DNA from: Bacteroidales bacterium
Lineage (GTDB): Bacteria > Bacteroidota > Bacteroidia > Bacteroidales > F082
DNA length: 64,000 bases
Assembly: GCA_017553625.1 (NCBI GenBank)
Contig: JAFZKP010000047.1
Location: forward strand, 124,001-188,000
Direction: 5' to 3'
The notes under the pieces are model-generated. The model was given only the letters and a program-made list of their open reading frames with translations, was not told the DNA's origin and searched no databases. Shown here piece after piece: positions 1-8,090 of the stretch. The translations under genes and the position numbers were made by a program. Position 1 is the stretch's first letter, and every line of letters begins with the position of its first letter.

Positions 1-296
1 AGCACCTCATGATCGGTGTCAAGAAGGGCGCTATGACAGCAGAACAGGCAGAGGTCAAATTCCAGACATGGATGAAGGAAAAAGAAGCCAAGTTAGCTCA
101 GGAAGTCAAGGCCAAGGTCGAGAAGAGCAGAGCTGACCAGAAGGCAAGAATCGAAGCAGAGAGCAAGGTCAATGCAGCACGCGCTGAAGCCATCGCCAAG
201 AAACAGGCAGAAGCAGCAGCCGCGGCAGCAGCTGAAACAGCCGAAGCGACAGAAGAGGCTCCAGCAGCAGAAGAAACACCAGCTACCGAAGCTTAA
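1..296 (+). CDS. rpsP: 30S ribosomal protein S16, C-terminal part (5' end outside window)
   Basis: This is the end of a reading frame that is open at base 1; the first ATG at 9 is internal. The visible part has the S16 C-terminal end (LMIGVKKGAMTAEQAEVKF) followed by a long Lys/Glu/Ala-rich helical tail ending in Ala/Glu/Thr repeats. Bacteroidetes S16 proteins are known for such a tail, so its presence also supports the taxonomic placement. S16 is a primary binder of 16S rRNA in 30S assembly. A strong terminator follows at 322-352, so this is probably the last gene of its transcript. The ribosomal core domain cannot be checked because it lies outside the window. Confidence 0.88.
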   Translation, partial: HLMIGVKKGAMTAEQAEVKFQTWMKEKEAKLAQEVKAKVEKSRADQKARIEAESKVNAARAEAIAKKQAEAAAAAAAETAEATEEAPAAEETPATEA

Positions 297-321
297 TCGT
301 TTCGAAAGATTCAAAAACAAC

Positions 322-352
322 AAAAGGACGTCGAATTTCGGCGTCTTTTTTA
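322..352 (+). terminator. Rho-independent terminator of rpsP
   Basis: An 8-bp stem (327-334 pairing with 338-345, one G-T pair) with a 3-nt loop is followed by six T (346-351). It lies 30 bp after the rpsP stop codon. Confidence 0.85.
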
Positions 353-360
353 TTTTACTC

Positions 361-452
361 TCTCGCAGATATCGCAGAAAACGCAGAAATGTTTATCCCT
401 CTTTCTTCCACATGGATTTAGTTCGCTGACGCTTACAGATTTCGCAGATAGG
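361..452. repeat. CGCAGA-rich interspersed repeat tract
   Basis: Intergenic DNA with repeated short words (TCGCAGATATCGCAGAAAACGCAGA, then TTCGCAGAT). It is non-coding and lies between the rpsP terminator and the bracket repeat at 457. No function is assigned. Confidence 0.4.
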
Positions 453-456
453 AACT

Positions 457-498
457 CGTCATTTCGACCGAAGCACAGCGGAGTGGAGAAATCTCAAA
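457..498 (+). repeat. Interspersed repeat family A, copy 1 (left island bracket)
   Basis: Starts CGTCATTTCGACCGAAGC and ends GTGGAGAAATCTCAAAC with a variable middle. Copies 2 (12174-12219) and 3 (15496-15534) are in the opposite orientation. The ATTTC...GAAAT ends make it imperfectly palindromic. Copies 1 and 2 bracket the accessory island as inverted repeats. Confidence 0.75.
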
Positions 499-510
499 CA
501 TTATTTATTA

Positions 511-972
511 TTAAAAAGTTGTTTCTGTGAACTTTTTCCCTATTTCATGGATTTTCTCTAAAATCTCTTTTTCTCGTTCTTTTGAAGGTTTCTTAAAACC
601 ATTAATATAGTTTCGCAAAAGTGTTGCGTTGATTCCTGCCAGTTTAGCAAATTCTGTGATATTTATTTCTTTGTGAATAAGAAAAAACCTTTGAAATGCT
701 GAGGGCTCGGCATCTTCATAAAGAAAGCTTTCGAAGCTGACATCAACATCGAGATTTCGCCAATGAATACCGTCATAACCGAAAGAAAAAGCATTTTTCT
801 CCTCATCTGAGGCTTCTTTCAGTTTCTGATACCACAGCAGTGACTGTTTGTAAACATTACCGTTTTCATCTTCTCCGACGAGATGCTCATCGTCGAACCA
901 AATCTTTGTTATTTTCATTTTCGCAACCGAATTTTTCATAGTTCCCATCAACGTGAACGTGTATTGGTTCAT
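511..972 (-). CDS. DUF2442 protein with C-terminal helix-turn-helix
   Basis: 153 residues. The N-terminal half matches the DUF2442 pattern (KITKIWFDDEHL, then SLLWYQKL, then GIHWRNLDVDVSFESFL). The C-terminal half carries an XRE-like helix-turn-helix (ITEFAKLAGINATLLRNYI, then KKPSKEREKEI). Proteins of this type are small probable DNA-binding proteins, often near toxin-antitoxin or restriction genes; their exact job is unknown. A -7 box (1054-1061) lies about 80 bp upstream, so the gene probably has its own promoter. In-frame ATGs at 939 and 918 are possible; the family often begins near MKITK, so the true start may be 918. It is the last gene of the island. Confidence 0.75.
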   Translation of the reverse strand: MNQYTFTLMGTMKNSVAKMKITKIWFDDEHLVGEDENGNVYKQSLLWYQKLKEASDEEKNAFSFGYDGIHWRNLDVDVSFESFLYEDAEPSAFQRFFLIHKEINITEFAKLAGINATLLRNYINGFKKPSKEREKEILEKIHEIGKKFTETTF

Positions 973-1053
973 GTTCTCTTGAATAAAAGAAGAACGAGAA
1001 TCCGTAAAATCTAAAAATTTCAGGCATATAAACTCTAATTTTTAATCCCGCTG

Positions 1054-1061
1054 CAAAGATA
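1054..1061 (-). promoter_or_regulatory. -7 box (TATCTTTG) for the DUF2442 gene
   Basis: Minus-strand TATCTTTG, a full match to the Bacteroidetes TAnnTTTG box, about 80 bp upstream of the ATG at 972. No clear -33 box was identified. Confidence 0.55.
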
Positions 1062-1153
1062 GGAATTATTTTTGATACCTGAAATAATTTTTAAAATTTT
1101 TTTTACAATTCAATTGACAATCAATAATTCATATTGATGTATATAAAACAAAA

Positions 1154-1182
1154 AAACATCTGCCATTTTGCAGCAGATGTTT
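1154..1182 (-). terminator. Inverted repeat after the PLD gene, probable terminator; shares the island IR word
   Basis: Perfect 10-bp inverted repeat (1154-1163 and 1173-1182) around a 9-nt spacer CATTTTGCA. On the minus strand it is followed directly by a T run, as expected of a terminator for the operon ending at 1206. The inner arms and spacer are nearly the same as the promoter inverted repeats at 9622-9646 and 12104-12128, so it may also be a binding site. It has no -7 box at the 6-bp spacing seen at those sites. Confidence 0.6.
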
Positions 1183-1205
1183 AGGATTAATTATGAGAAC
1201 TCACA

Positions 1206-1718
1206 TTATACGATTGGATCCGAACAGAAGTCTTTTCGTTTGCATTTTTGGCATTCGCTGCCTCGCCATACTTTGTCGAACTCCTCAATTGCTGCATCCA
1301 GGATTTGTGGCTCATCGGTAAGGATGCCAGATTCAAAGTTACGTCTGGTGTCTGCTTTCATTCCCATGCCAGCACCGGTGAGGTTGGCGCTACCGATATA
1401 GCAGATTTCCATATCGATGATGATAATTTTGAAATGAACTCGCGGACACATTACACGCTCAAGGTGCTGAATGAGATTTGGATATCGGTCGAAATCGTCC
1501 CTGAAGTTTTGTCCGGGTTCTTTGGCATGGATGAGACGCACCTCAACTCCCTTTCCTATCAAATCGGATATAACTCCAAGAAAAGGCTTTTCCTTTTTGC
1601 CTTTCAGGATGTAAAGATCCTTGATATCGGCAGTGCCAATCCACAGGGTGTGCTTGGCTTTAGAGGCAAGGTCAAGCACAGTGGTGTAGTGGTCGGAGTC
1701 GGAGATGAAAGAGAGCAT
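1206..1718 (-). CDS. Phospholipase D-like nuclease domain protein
   Basis: 170 residues with one complete HKD motif: H95, K97, D102, then G109-S110-A-N112 (HxKx4Dx6GSxN). Single-HKD proteins of this size usually act as dimers and are often nucleases (Nuc/BfiI type); some are phospholipases. The C-terminus carries three cysteines (C156, C159, C165) in CQKCKRKDFC, possibly a metal site. There is no signal peptide, so it should be cytoplasmic. It lies 38 bp after the second DUF262 gene, in the same direction, and ends just before the terminator-like repeat at 1154-1182, so it is probably the last gene of the operon. The nuclease role is inferred from the motif and the neighbours. Confidence 0.78.
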   Translation of the reverse strand: MLSFISDSDHYTTVLDLASKAKHTLWIGTADIKDLYILKGKKEKPFLGVISDLIGKGVEVRLIHAKEPGQNFRDDFDRYPNLIQHLERVMCPRVHFKIIIIDMEICYIGSANLTGAGMGMKADTRRNFESGILTDEPQILDAAIEEFDKVWRGSECQKCKRKDFCSDPIV

Positions 1719-1756
1719 GCAAATTGAAAAACAATAGATTTTGTTGATTAGTCGAT

Positions 1757-4210
1757 TTACGGCAGTTTATTCAACAACGAATTTACATCTGTTTCAATTC
1801 TATTAACATAATCTTGAATATCACATTGTGTTTTAACCTCTTTGTAGTTGTATTTTATTCTACAAATCCACCCATTGGCTTTATATTCATCTGCAATGGG
1901 ATTAATTATTACAGAACGCAATTCTTCTGATTCTTTTATACCAACCCGCAAATCACCATTCGGACTAAACTCGTATACAAAATCATATTCATTAGTACCT
2001 TTTTGAATCTCCCTCTTGACTAATAGCGTACCACCCCAATGATATTTTGTGGAACCCACCAAATTTGTTTGCTCACAATTATAGTTTTTAACTAATTCAT
2101 TGATTATTTCATCTCTATAACTATCTACCAATATCCAGTCATACCATGATTTGGGTCTGTATACATAGTAACAATCTTGCCAGTAGTGCGCAAACCTTAT
2201 TGCGCCATTTTCCTGCATCCAATTTTGTAGAGTTGCATTTTTGTACAATTCCTCATGCATTTTAGTTTCAAATGGATTGGATGTATTTGACATTGTTGAA
2301 TCCAAGGCTGTAACTGAATTTAATGTTTGTAACAACGATGATTCGTCAGCTAAAGAACACCAAGAGCACAATGCTTTTCGGACTATATCGTCAGATGCTA
2401 GCATTTTTTTTAGATAATGCTCTTTCTCGTCACTATCGGTAAAACATCTATCTTTTATTTGCTCAAAATCTGTATATTGGCTAATAAGTGCACGAAGGAG
2501 GATGTGATCGGTGCGATATTTATCGTTAATCCCCCTGTCATTAAATAAAAGATTGGCAATTTGAACACGATGCTTAAATTCAGCAACACTCATGTCTGAA
2601 GATATTAAGAAACCAACTGAACCTTTAAAGAATAGATGTTTCTCTGCTTCAATAAAGGCTTCTTCCCATTTCGGGTCTAATTTAATGAATCTGATTTTTA
2701 TGCGCTCTTCCTCAACTGCATTCTTAGAAGAAGCGGATGTAATCGAATTTGGAAATTTTGAATAGATATCATCAGAATACGTCTCTAGTTCTTTAATCAA
2801 TTCTAAAACACCAATGGCACTTCCCCAACTATCAATATCTGTATTTTCAACTATGTTCCAAACTACACGCATCCATTGTGCAAATTTATCTGTATCAAAA
2901 TTTTCATTCTTTTTCAAATAAGCATATACACCATAAAGCACAACTCGTTGAGATTGTGTGATACCTTTCTCTACTAAAAAACGGGCTTCCATATTGTTCC
3001 ATGAGGCTTTTGCCTTCTCAAATATGACTTTGGTATTAGAAGAGAATCTATCAATTATTTGTTCAAAATTATGGATGCTATCTATGTTCAATAAAGACTC
3101 AAATGGTTTTAGTTCATTGAAACTGTTTTCTTTTTCAAAGAACTTAAAATAATCCTCTTTGTCAATTTCTTTGTTGGTTAAAGATGAATTAAAAATGTAT
3201 TCAAATAAAAAATATCTATAAAACAGACTTAACAACAATGGATCAACTAATTTGTCGGTAGGGTTATCACTGTTTTTATTATAGTCTTTTGTTATATCCC
3301 AGAGCATGTTGGTCCATTCATTATCAATTTTGTTCGAAAATACCATATAATATGGCATTTTACGACCGTTATAATCAACAAATTTTGACTTATCTTGTGG
3401 ATTGAAAGACTCTCCGTTATCTTTCATCCAGCCTATTAAATCAGCCTTAAAATTTTCGAATTCAGTTAATTGTTTGCCACGGGCATTCATCTTGATATAC
3501 AAATCGTCAGAAAGACCGAAGTCTTTCAATGGCAATTGATAGAAAACTATTACATTATTTTCCGTAAGAATTTTCCAATATTCGTCAAAAGTTTCTTTAT
3601 TAGTGCAATTGAAAATTTCTTCCAATCCGTCGACTATGTCGTTGCCTTTTTCGTCATTAATTTCAGTTCCGCCAAGCATTCTTAGCATCGATTGGATTGT
3701 CGGGTCTTGCTTCCATGCAGAATAGAACCACGTGCGGCTTGTGATATACTCAACAACCTTTCTATCTCCTTTTGTTGATACATATCCTTGGTAATCATTG
3801 AAGTTCTCAGGTTTGCACAGATTCTCACAAAACTCGCGTGACGAAATGCGAGTTTCGTATGTGAATTTTTTAAGCGTTTCACAAACATTTTCATTCAAAT
3901 TGCCCGACATTAATGCGACATACCAATGCAAAAGCCATAAAGTGGTCAAACGTTGCTGACCATCAAGCGGACTTAATTTGTCGTTCTCTACTGAACCATA
4001 GACAAAATCAAGTTTCATCTCAGTTTTTTCTTTTTCTTTCAAAGCATTGTCCAAAGCATCCTTTAAGTCCGTAAGAAAACTCTTTCGCAGATACTCTTTA
4101 CCCAATCTTCCTTGTGCATAATCGCGTTGAATGATTGGAATTTCTATTGTGTTGTCTGTAAGAAATTTCCAGAAAGTAGTTTTCTGTGCATTTGTATTAT
4201 TGTTGCTCAT
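1757..4210 (-). CDS. DUF262 domain protein (GmrS-like), second of a pair
   Basis: 817 residues. The N-terminal DUF262 (ParB/sulfiredoxin-like) domain shows IPIIQRDYAQGR at 24-35 and LDGQQRLTTLW around 82-92, then KMNARGKQLTEFENFKADL further on. In GmrSD and SspE the DGQQR motif belongs to an NTP-hydrolysing module that controls a nuclease. No HNH (DUF1524) signature is evident in the C-terminal half, so this partner may sense or regulate while the upstream partner cuts. Its start overlaps the end of the upstream DUF262 gene by 14 bp, which suggests translational coupling and equimolar subunits. AT-rich relative to the housekeeping genes. A defence role is inferred. Confidence 0.82.
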   Translation of the reverse strand: MSNNNTNAQKTTFWKFLTDNTIEIPIIQRDYAQGRLGKEYLRKSFLTDLKDALDNALKEKEKTEMKLDFVYGSVENDKLSPLDGQQRLTTLWLLHWYVALMSGNLNENVCETLKKFTYETRISSREFCENLCKPENFNDYQGYVSTKGDRKVVEYITSRTWFYSAWKQDPTIQSMLRMLGGTEINDEKGNDIVDGLEEIFNCTNKETFDEYWKILTENNVIVFYQLPLKDFGLSDDLYIKMNARGKQLTEFENFKADLIGWMKDNGESFNPQDKSKFVDYNGRKMPYYMVFSNKIDNEWTNMLWDITKDYNKNSDNPTDKLVDPLLLSLFYRYFLFEYIFNSSLTNKEIDKEDYFKFFEKENSFNELKPFESLLNIDSIHNFEQIIDRFSSNTKVIFEKAKASWNNMEARFLVEKGITQSQRVVLYGVYAYLKKNENFDTDKFAQWMRVVWNIVENTDIDSWGSAIGVLELIKELETYSDDIYSKFPNSITSASSKNAVEEERIKIRFIKLDPKWEEAFIEAEKHLFFKGSVGFLISSDMSVAEFKHRVQIANLLFNDRGINDKYRTDHILLRALISQYTDFEQIKDRCFTDSDEKEHYLKKMLASDDIVRKALCSWCSLADESSLLQTLNSVTALDSTMSNTSNPFETKMHEELYKNATLQNWMQENGAIRFAHYWQDCYYVYRPKSWYDWILVDSYRDEIINELVKNYNCEQTNLVGSTKYHWGGTLLVKREIQKGTNEYDFVYEFSPNGDLRVGIKESEELRSVIINPIADEYKANGWICRIKYNYKEVKTQCDIQDYVNRIETDVNSLLNKLP

Positions 4211-6188
4211 TTTTATCTTCGTTTTGATTGTTAGACGAATCCGTTACTCCAAACTCTTCCAATGTATTGAGAATATTTTGCCTGTAAGCCTTTGCATCTG
4301 GTTTTGTCCAATAATTGTAATTAGTCAAAACTGGAGTGTAATACTTCAAAAAAATATTCTTGGTACACAGAGGAATAAATGCGGTTTTCGCTTTTACTTC
4401 TTTTCCAACACTTAATTTGCTTTGATTATTTTCTCTTTTGATTTTAGGTATAGGCAACTCAACCCCTCTGTCTTTACCTATAATAATACGTCGCTTGGCA
4501 GCAAAGATTGAGTTGCCATAGCTGCGGTTTGTTGAAAAATCCAAAAGCGTAAAATTCCACACTTGGTTCTTTTCTTCATCCGACAGTGAATCTTTGACTT
4601 TCTTCGTATATTCATTGAAATCACTCCAATTTGGGGCATTAGGGTCATTGATAAATGCTTCAATTTTTTTCTGAATATCATCGTTGACGGAAAGATAAAT
4701 GTTCAGCAAAAATTCATTTTGTGAATCTTTATCACTCATATCGTTCTCTGAGTTCGAGTCTATATGCTCTACGTCCCATTTCTCTTTTTTGAATAGATGA
4801 AATGGAAATTTGTAGAACACTGGAAGTTCATACTCTTTTTTGTTTGTGAAATCTTTGCTCTGGTTTATTATGGTTTGAATATTATGTAACAACAGCAATG
4901 GTCGGCATTGTGTTTTCGGAGAACCGCTTATTTCATACTGCTTGTTCAAATCTTTGCAGTCTTTAATTGTATCCTTGATTTTCTTTTTCAAAGCTTCAAT
5001 AAATTCTATCTTTGTGCTTTTATCTCTCCAAATCTTCACTAATTCAGCTACAGATTGATTGTATTCCACCAAATATCCCACATAGTGATACAACTCCAAA
5101 TCGTTGAACCACTCTTGGAATGTCTGGAAATATTTCTTCACTTCTTTCCAACAATCTTCAATCTTTGGCTGAACTTTATTTCCTTGTTTGAAGTATTCAT
5201 AGAAATAGCGGAAAGTTTTGTATTCGTCTGTCCCGATAGATTCCAAAAGTTTTTCAGACAATCGCATAGCATTTTGCTCGCATATCAAATCGAAGATGAA
5301 GTCGATTCGAGTAGGTCGGTCGTAACCATTTTCGTGAAGGAAAAGCCAAAACTCTTCGTTTTGCAATGTGTATTCAATGTTATCCCACTCGCTGGCAATT
5401 TCTTGTTGACGAAGACGTAAATGGTTGCCATCTTCATTGCCAAAATTTGAACGATTGAGAAACAACGCTTTGATAAGTTCGGCATTGGTTAGCGAAATTT
5501 TACCAATGTTTAGACGCGTGAAAACTTTTATTGAATCAGTTTCTTCGGTTTCGTACCAAATAAATTTCACATTATCTAGAAGAATTTTTTTAAAAGCTTC
5601 TTTATCTTTTTCACCAAACCATTTTTTTATGGTTACAAATGCTACAAATAAATGATAGAAATCTATGTTGTCCCAACTCTTTTTCTTATTATTTTCCACG
5701 CCAACTATTTCCTTAAACTTTGCATTCGCTTCCTCATTATTATTGATTGAACAATCATCAATTCCAATAATTTTATCAAGAAACTCTCTGAAATCATTTC
5801 TCGTTTCATAGGATAGTGTATATTGCTTATCTCCTTCACGATTAAGGATGAACAATATGATGAACAATATTATGAATATCGTCGTTAATCGCTGTTGACC
5901 ATCAATGACCTCCCAAGAGCCTTTTAGTAATGATTTGACATCTTCAATGGTGTTTGCCGATTTTATTTGAGTAAGTATATCTTCTTCTCTGCTTTTTACA
6001 ACTAAAGGTTGTAGACAATAGAACTCACCATTGCGTTTGTCATTCTTTTGAGAAAACTCCCAAATATCATTCAGCAAATCTTTTACTTGCTGCTCTGTCC
6101 ATCTGTATCCTCGCTGATACGATGGAATAAAGAACTTCATTCCAAGAAGTTCGCCAACCGATTTGATTTCTATCTTCTTCTCTCCCAT
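4197..6188 (-). CDS. DUF262-DUF1524 (HNH) protein, GmrSD-type
   Basis: 663 residues. The DUF262 module shows PSYQRGYRW at 22-30 and DGQQR at 96-100, then FTRLNIGKISLTNAELIKA. The C-terminal DUF1524 HNH-like module shows WDVEHIDSNSEND (His near residue 474) and, about 70 residues later, NFTLLDFSTNRSYGN, the usual Asn-rich second half. This is the domain order of GmrSD type IV restriction enzymes and of SspE: an NTPase module plus an HNH nuclease. It lacks a nearby methylase or phosphorothioation genes. It is the fifth gene of the probable operon and overlaps the next gene by 14 bp. The target (modified phage DNA or something else) cannot be read from the sequence. Confidence 0.85.
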   Translation of the reverse strand: MGEKKIEIKSVGELLGMKFFIPSYQRGYRWTEQQVKDLLNDIWEFSQKNDKRNGEFYCLQPLVVKSREEDILTQIKSANTIEDVKSLLKGSWEVIDGQQRLTTIFIILFIILFILNREGDKQYTLSYETRNDFREFLDKIIGIDDCSINNNEEANAKFKEIVGVENNKKKSWDNIDFYHLFVAFVTIKKWFGEKDKEAFKKILLDNVKFIWYETEETDSIKVFTRLNIGKISLTNAELIKALFLNRSNFGNEDGNHLRLRQQEIASEWDNIEYTLQNEEFWLFLHENGYDRPTRIDFIFDLICEQNAMRLSEKLLESIGTDEYKTFRYFYEYFKQGNKVQPKIEDCWKEVKKYFQTFQEWFNDLELYHYVGYLVEYNQSVAELVKIWRDKSTKIEFIEALKKKIKDTIKDCKDLNKQYEISGSPKTQCRPLLLLHNIQTIINQSKDFTNKKEYELPVFYKFPFHLFKKEKWDVEHIDSNSENDMSDKDSQNEFLLNIYLSVNDDIQKKIEAFINDPNAPNWSDFNEYTKKVKDSLSDEEKNQVWNFTLLDFSTNRSYGNSIFAAKRRIIIGKDRGVELPIPKIKRENNQSKLSVGKEVKAKTAFIPLCTKNIFLKYYTPVLTNYNYWTKPDAKAYRQNILNTLEEFGVTDSSNNQNEDKNEQQ

Positions 6189-6226
6189 TATATATGCAAT
6201 TATTGATAATTTGGTGGTATGTCAAT

Positions 6227-6568
6227 CTAACTTCTTCTACTCCAGCTTCTTCCGCCGTTGGTTGAATAGTATAATCCTTTGCTTGTGTTTGCGAGTAGTT
6301 CTTTGCCTCCGTCGGCTAAGCTGCGGAAATCGCCACAGGATGAGCCGGAGTAACGAGGACTCCAAGAACGGCCACCATTGGTCGAATAGTAAACGCCTTT
6401 TGAAGTGACAGCAAGCAATTCGTTGCCGTATGCCATTAGTTCGATAAATGTTCCGCAAGATGAGCCAGAATAACGAGGGCTCCATGAGCGGCCACCGTTG
6501 GTTGAATACTCAACTCCTTTTGGAGAGACTCCAAGCATTTCCGTTCCGTTGTTAATCAGTTGAGGCAT
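6227..6568 (-). CDS. Small BNR/Asp-box-like repeat protein
   Basis: 113 residues made of three near-identical units of about 40 residues. Each has YYSTNGGRSWS (in the first, EYSTNGGRSWS), which resembles the bacterial neuraminidase repeat SxDxGxTW, followed by PRYSGSSCG and ELLA-TSKG. Three units are too few for a closed beta-propeller, so it may oligomerise or be a truncated family member. No signal peptide is seen, unlike secreted BNR glycosidases. It sits 12 bp after the RhuM-Fic gene and 38 bp before the DUF262 pair, so it is probably co-transcribed. The repeats make copy-number change by recombination plausible. Function is unknown. Confidence 0.6.
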   Translation of the reverse strand: MPQLINNGTEMLGVSPKGVEYSTNGGRSWSPRYSGSSCGTFIELMAYGNELLAVTSKGVYYSTNGGRSWSPRYSGSSCGDFRSLADGGKELLANTSKGLYYSTNGGRSWSRRS

Positions 6569-6580
6569 AATATTTAGTTT

Positions 6581-7579
6581 TTAATTGTTTCTTTGGTTTA
6601 TCAAATTCACCACTACCTTCACCATCACATCTTTTTCTTCGGGTTTGCTTTCAGCTATCATGAGAGTGAGGGCTACGAGGGTATTATCGGCGATACGCTT
6701 TGAGCCGTCTTCGCGGTAGAGGATGCCGTTGTTGTTGAGGAACCACAGGAAGAGTGTGGCGGCGATGCGCTTGTTGCCGTCGCTGAAGGAGTGATTCTTG
6801 ATAACGAGATAGAGGAGCGTTGCTGCTTTTTCCTCTACACTAGGGTATAATTCCACACCACCGAAGGTTTGATAGATTTGACCGATAGAGCTCTTGAAGG
6901 AATCGTCTTTTTCGTTGCCGAAAAGGACTGAACCGCCAAATTTTTCACGTAACTGGTTAATCTCTGCCATTGCATTTTCGTAGGTGGCATGGAAGTGTTC
7001 TTCCTTGGTAGTTTTCTCGATGGTTAGACGCTGATAGTCGTAATTGTCCAACGTGTCGAGAGCATATGTGTAGTCGGTGACAACCTCAAAAAGGGCGTTG
7101 GTTTCGTCGTTGGATAGTAACTGCTGGTTTTGGATAGTACGACCAAGCATGCCGACCAGCTGACGCAATTCTCCTATTTGATTGCGACGGATTCGTTCGT
7201 TGACAACGTAACCTTTAATCAAGTATTCTTTCAAAACTTTGTTTGCCCATTGACGGAACTGCACGCCTCGTTGACTCTTGACACGATAACCGACAGAAAT
7301 AATAACATCGAGGTTATAAAGCACAAGTTCTTTATTTTGCGTTTTCCCTTTAATTGCGCCATGTTGAGTGGTGTGTGCAAAATTTGCACATACCACTTTT
7401 CGATCTAGTTCACCTTCTTTAAAAACGTTGTTTATATGACGTGAAATGTCAGATCTGTCTTTCTGGAACAAATCAGCCATTTGGGCTTGTGAAAGCCATA
7501 CTGTTTCGTTCTCTACACGAACATCGATAGCTGTTTGTCCGTTGTCGGTTTGATAAATTACGATTTGATTCTCTTCCAT
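6581..7579 (-). CDS. RhuM-family / Doc-like Fic protein
   Basis: 332 residues. The N-terminal half is the RhuM (virulence protein) type, with VWLSQAQMADLFQKDRSDISRHI, which looks like a helix-turn-helix, and YNLDVIISVGYRVKSQRG. The C-terminal half is a Fic/Doc domain with H263-S-F-S-D-G-N-K-R271. HxFx(D/N)xNKR is the Doc form; P1 Doc phosphorylates EF-Tu, whereas HPFxEGNGR Fic proteins AMPylate. A toxin role is therefore plausible. No Phd-like antitoxin gene is adjacent, so the RhuM half or another operon member may restrain it. RhuM-Fic proteins are often found within restriction or defence loci. Third gene of the probable operon, 19 bp after the exonuclease gene. Confidence 0.85.
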   Translation of the reverse strand: MEENQIVIYQTDNGQTAIDVRVENETVWLSQAQMADLFQKDRSDISRHINNVFKEGELDRKVVCANFAHTTQHGAIKGKTQNKELVLYNLDVIISVGYRVKSQRGVQFRQWANKVLKEYLIKGYVVNERIRRNQIGELRQLVGMLGRTIQNQQLLSNDETNALFEVVTDYTYALDTLDNYDYQRLTIEKTTKEEHFHATYENAMAEINQLREKFGGSVLFGNEKDDSFKSSIGQIYQTFGGVELYPSVEEKAATLLYLVIKNHSFSDGNKRIAATLFLWFLNNNGILYREDGSKRIADNTLVALTLMIAESKPEEKDVMVKVVVNLINQRNN

Positions 7580-7581
7580 AG

Positions 7582-7611
7582 TTATAATATTTCTAAAATT
7601 ATAATATTTCT
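7582..7611. repeat. 13-bp direct repeat at the exonuclease/RhuM-Fic junction
   Basis: TTATAATATTTCT occurs at 7582-7594 and 7599-7611, 17 bp apart. The second copy forms the last codons and stop of the exonuclease gene; the first lies in the gap before the RhuM-Fic ATG. It may be a small local duplication. Confidence 0.4.
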
Positions 7612-8090
7612 CTTGCTATCCACGCGCAAGCTTCAGCATCGGCCAGGGCATGGTGATGATTCTCCAAATTATATCCGCAAGCATCCGCTACGGTTTGTAG
7701 TTGGTGGTTTTCCAAATCAGGAAGCTTTTTACGAGATGCACAAAGAGTGTCGTAGAACTCATAGTCGGGATAAGTCATCTGATAGACTCGGAACACCGCT
7801 TTTAGGCATCCTTCATCAAACGGACTGTTATGCGCCACCAGTGGCAAACCTTCGATGAGCGGCTCAATCTTTTCCCAAACGTATGGGAATACTGGAGCAT
7901 CGTCGGTGTCATTTTGACACAGGCCGTGAACTTCAGAACACCAGTAATTGTAATAGTTTGGCTCGGGTTGGATCAGCGAATAAAACGAATCGACTATCTC
8001 ACCGTTACGAACGATTACAACACCAACAGAACAAACCGAAGTGCGCTCGTTATTGGCTGTTTCAAAATCAATGGCTGCAAAGTCTTTCAT
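7599..8090 (-). CDS. DnaQ-like 3'-5' exonuclease (DEDDh)
   Basis: 163 residues, a stand-alone exonuclease domain. ExoI is D8-F-E10 (AAIDFETAN), ExoII is around NSPFDEG (D92), and ExoIII is HHHALADAEA with H146 and D151, so the DEDDh catalytic set appears complete. It should remove nucleotides from the 3' end of DNA or RNA. Its ATG overlaps the stop codon of the WYL gene (TAATG), a sign of translational coupling, so it is likely made together with the regulator. Some defence systems use DEDDh proteins as effectors or processing nucleases. Here that is inferred from context only. Confidence 0.85.
   Translation of the reverse strand: MKDFAAIDFETANNERTSVCSVGVVIVRNGEIVDSFYSLIQPEPNYYNYWCSEVHGLCQNDTDDAPVFPYVWEKIEPLIEGLPLVAHNSPFDEGCLKAVFRVYQMTYPDYEFYDTLCASRKKLPDLENHQLQTVADACGYNLENHHHALADAEACAWIAREIL

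Noticed and set aside
1154-1182. Counted as a fourth promoter of the island module
   Set aside because: It lacks a -7 box at 6 bp and is followed by a T run; the DUF2442 gene has its own box at 1054-1061. Kept as a terminator with shared sequence.
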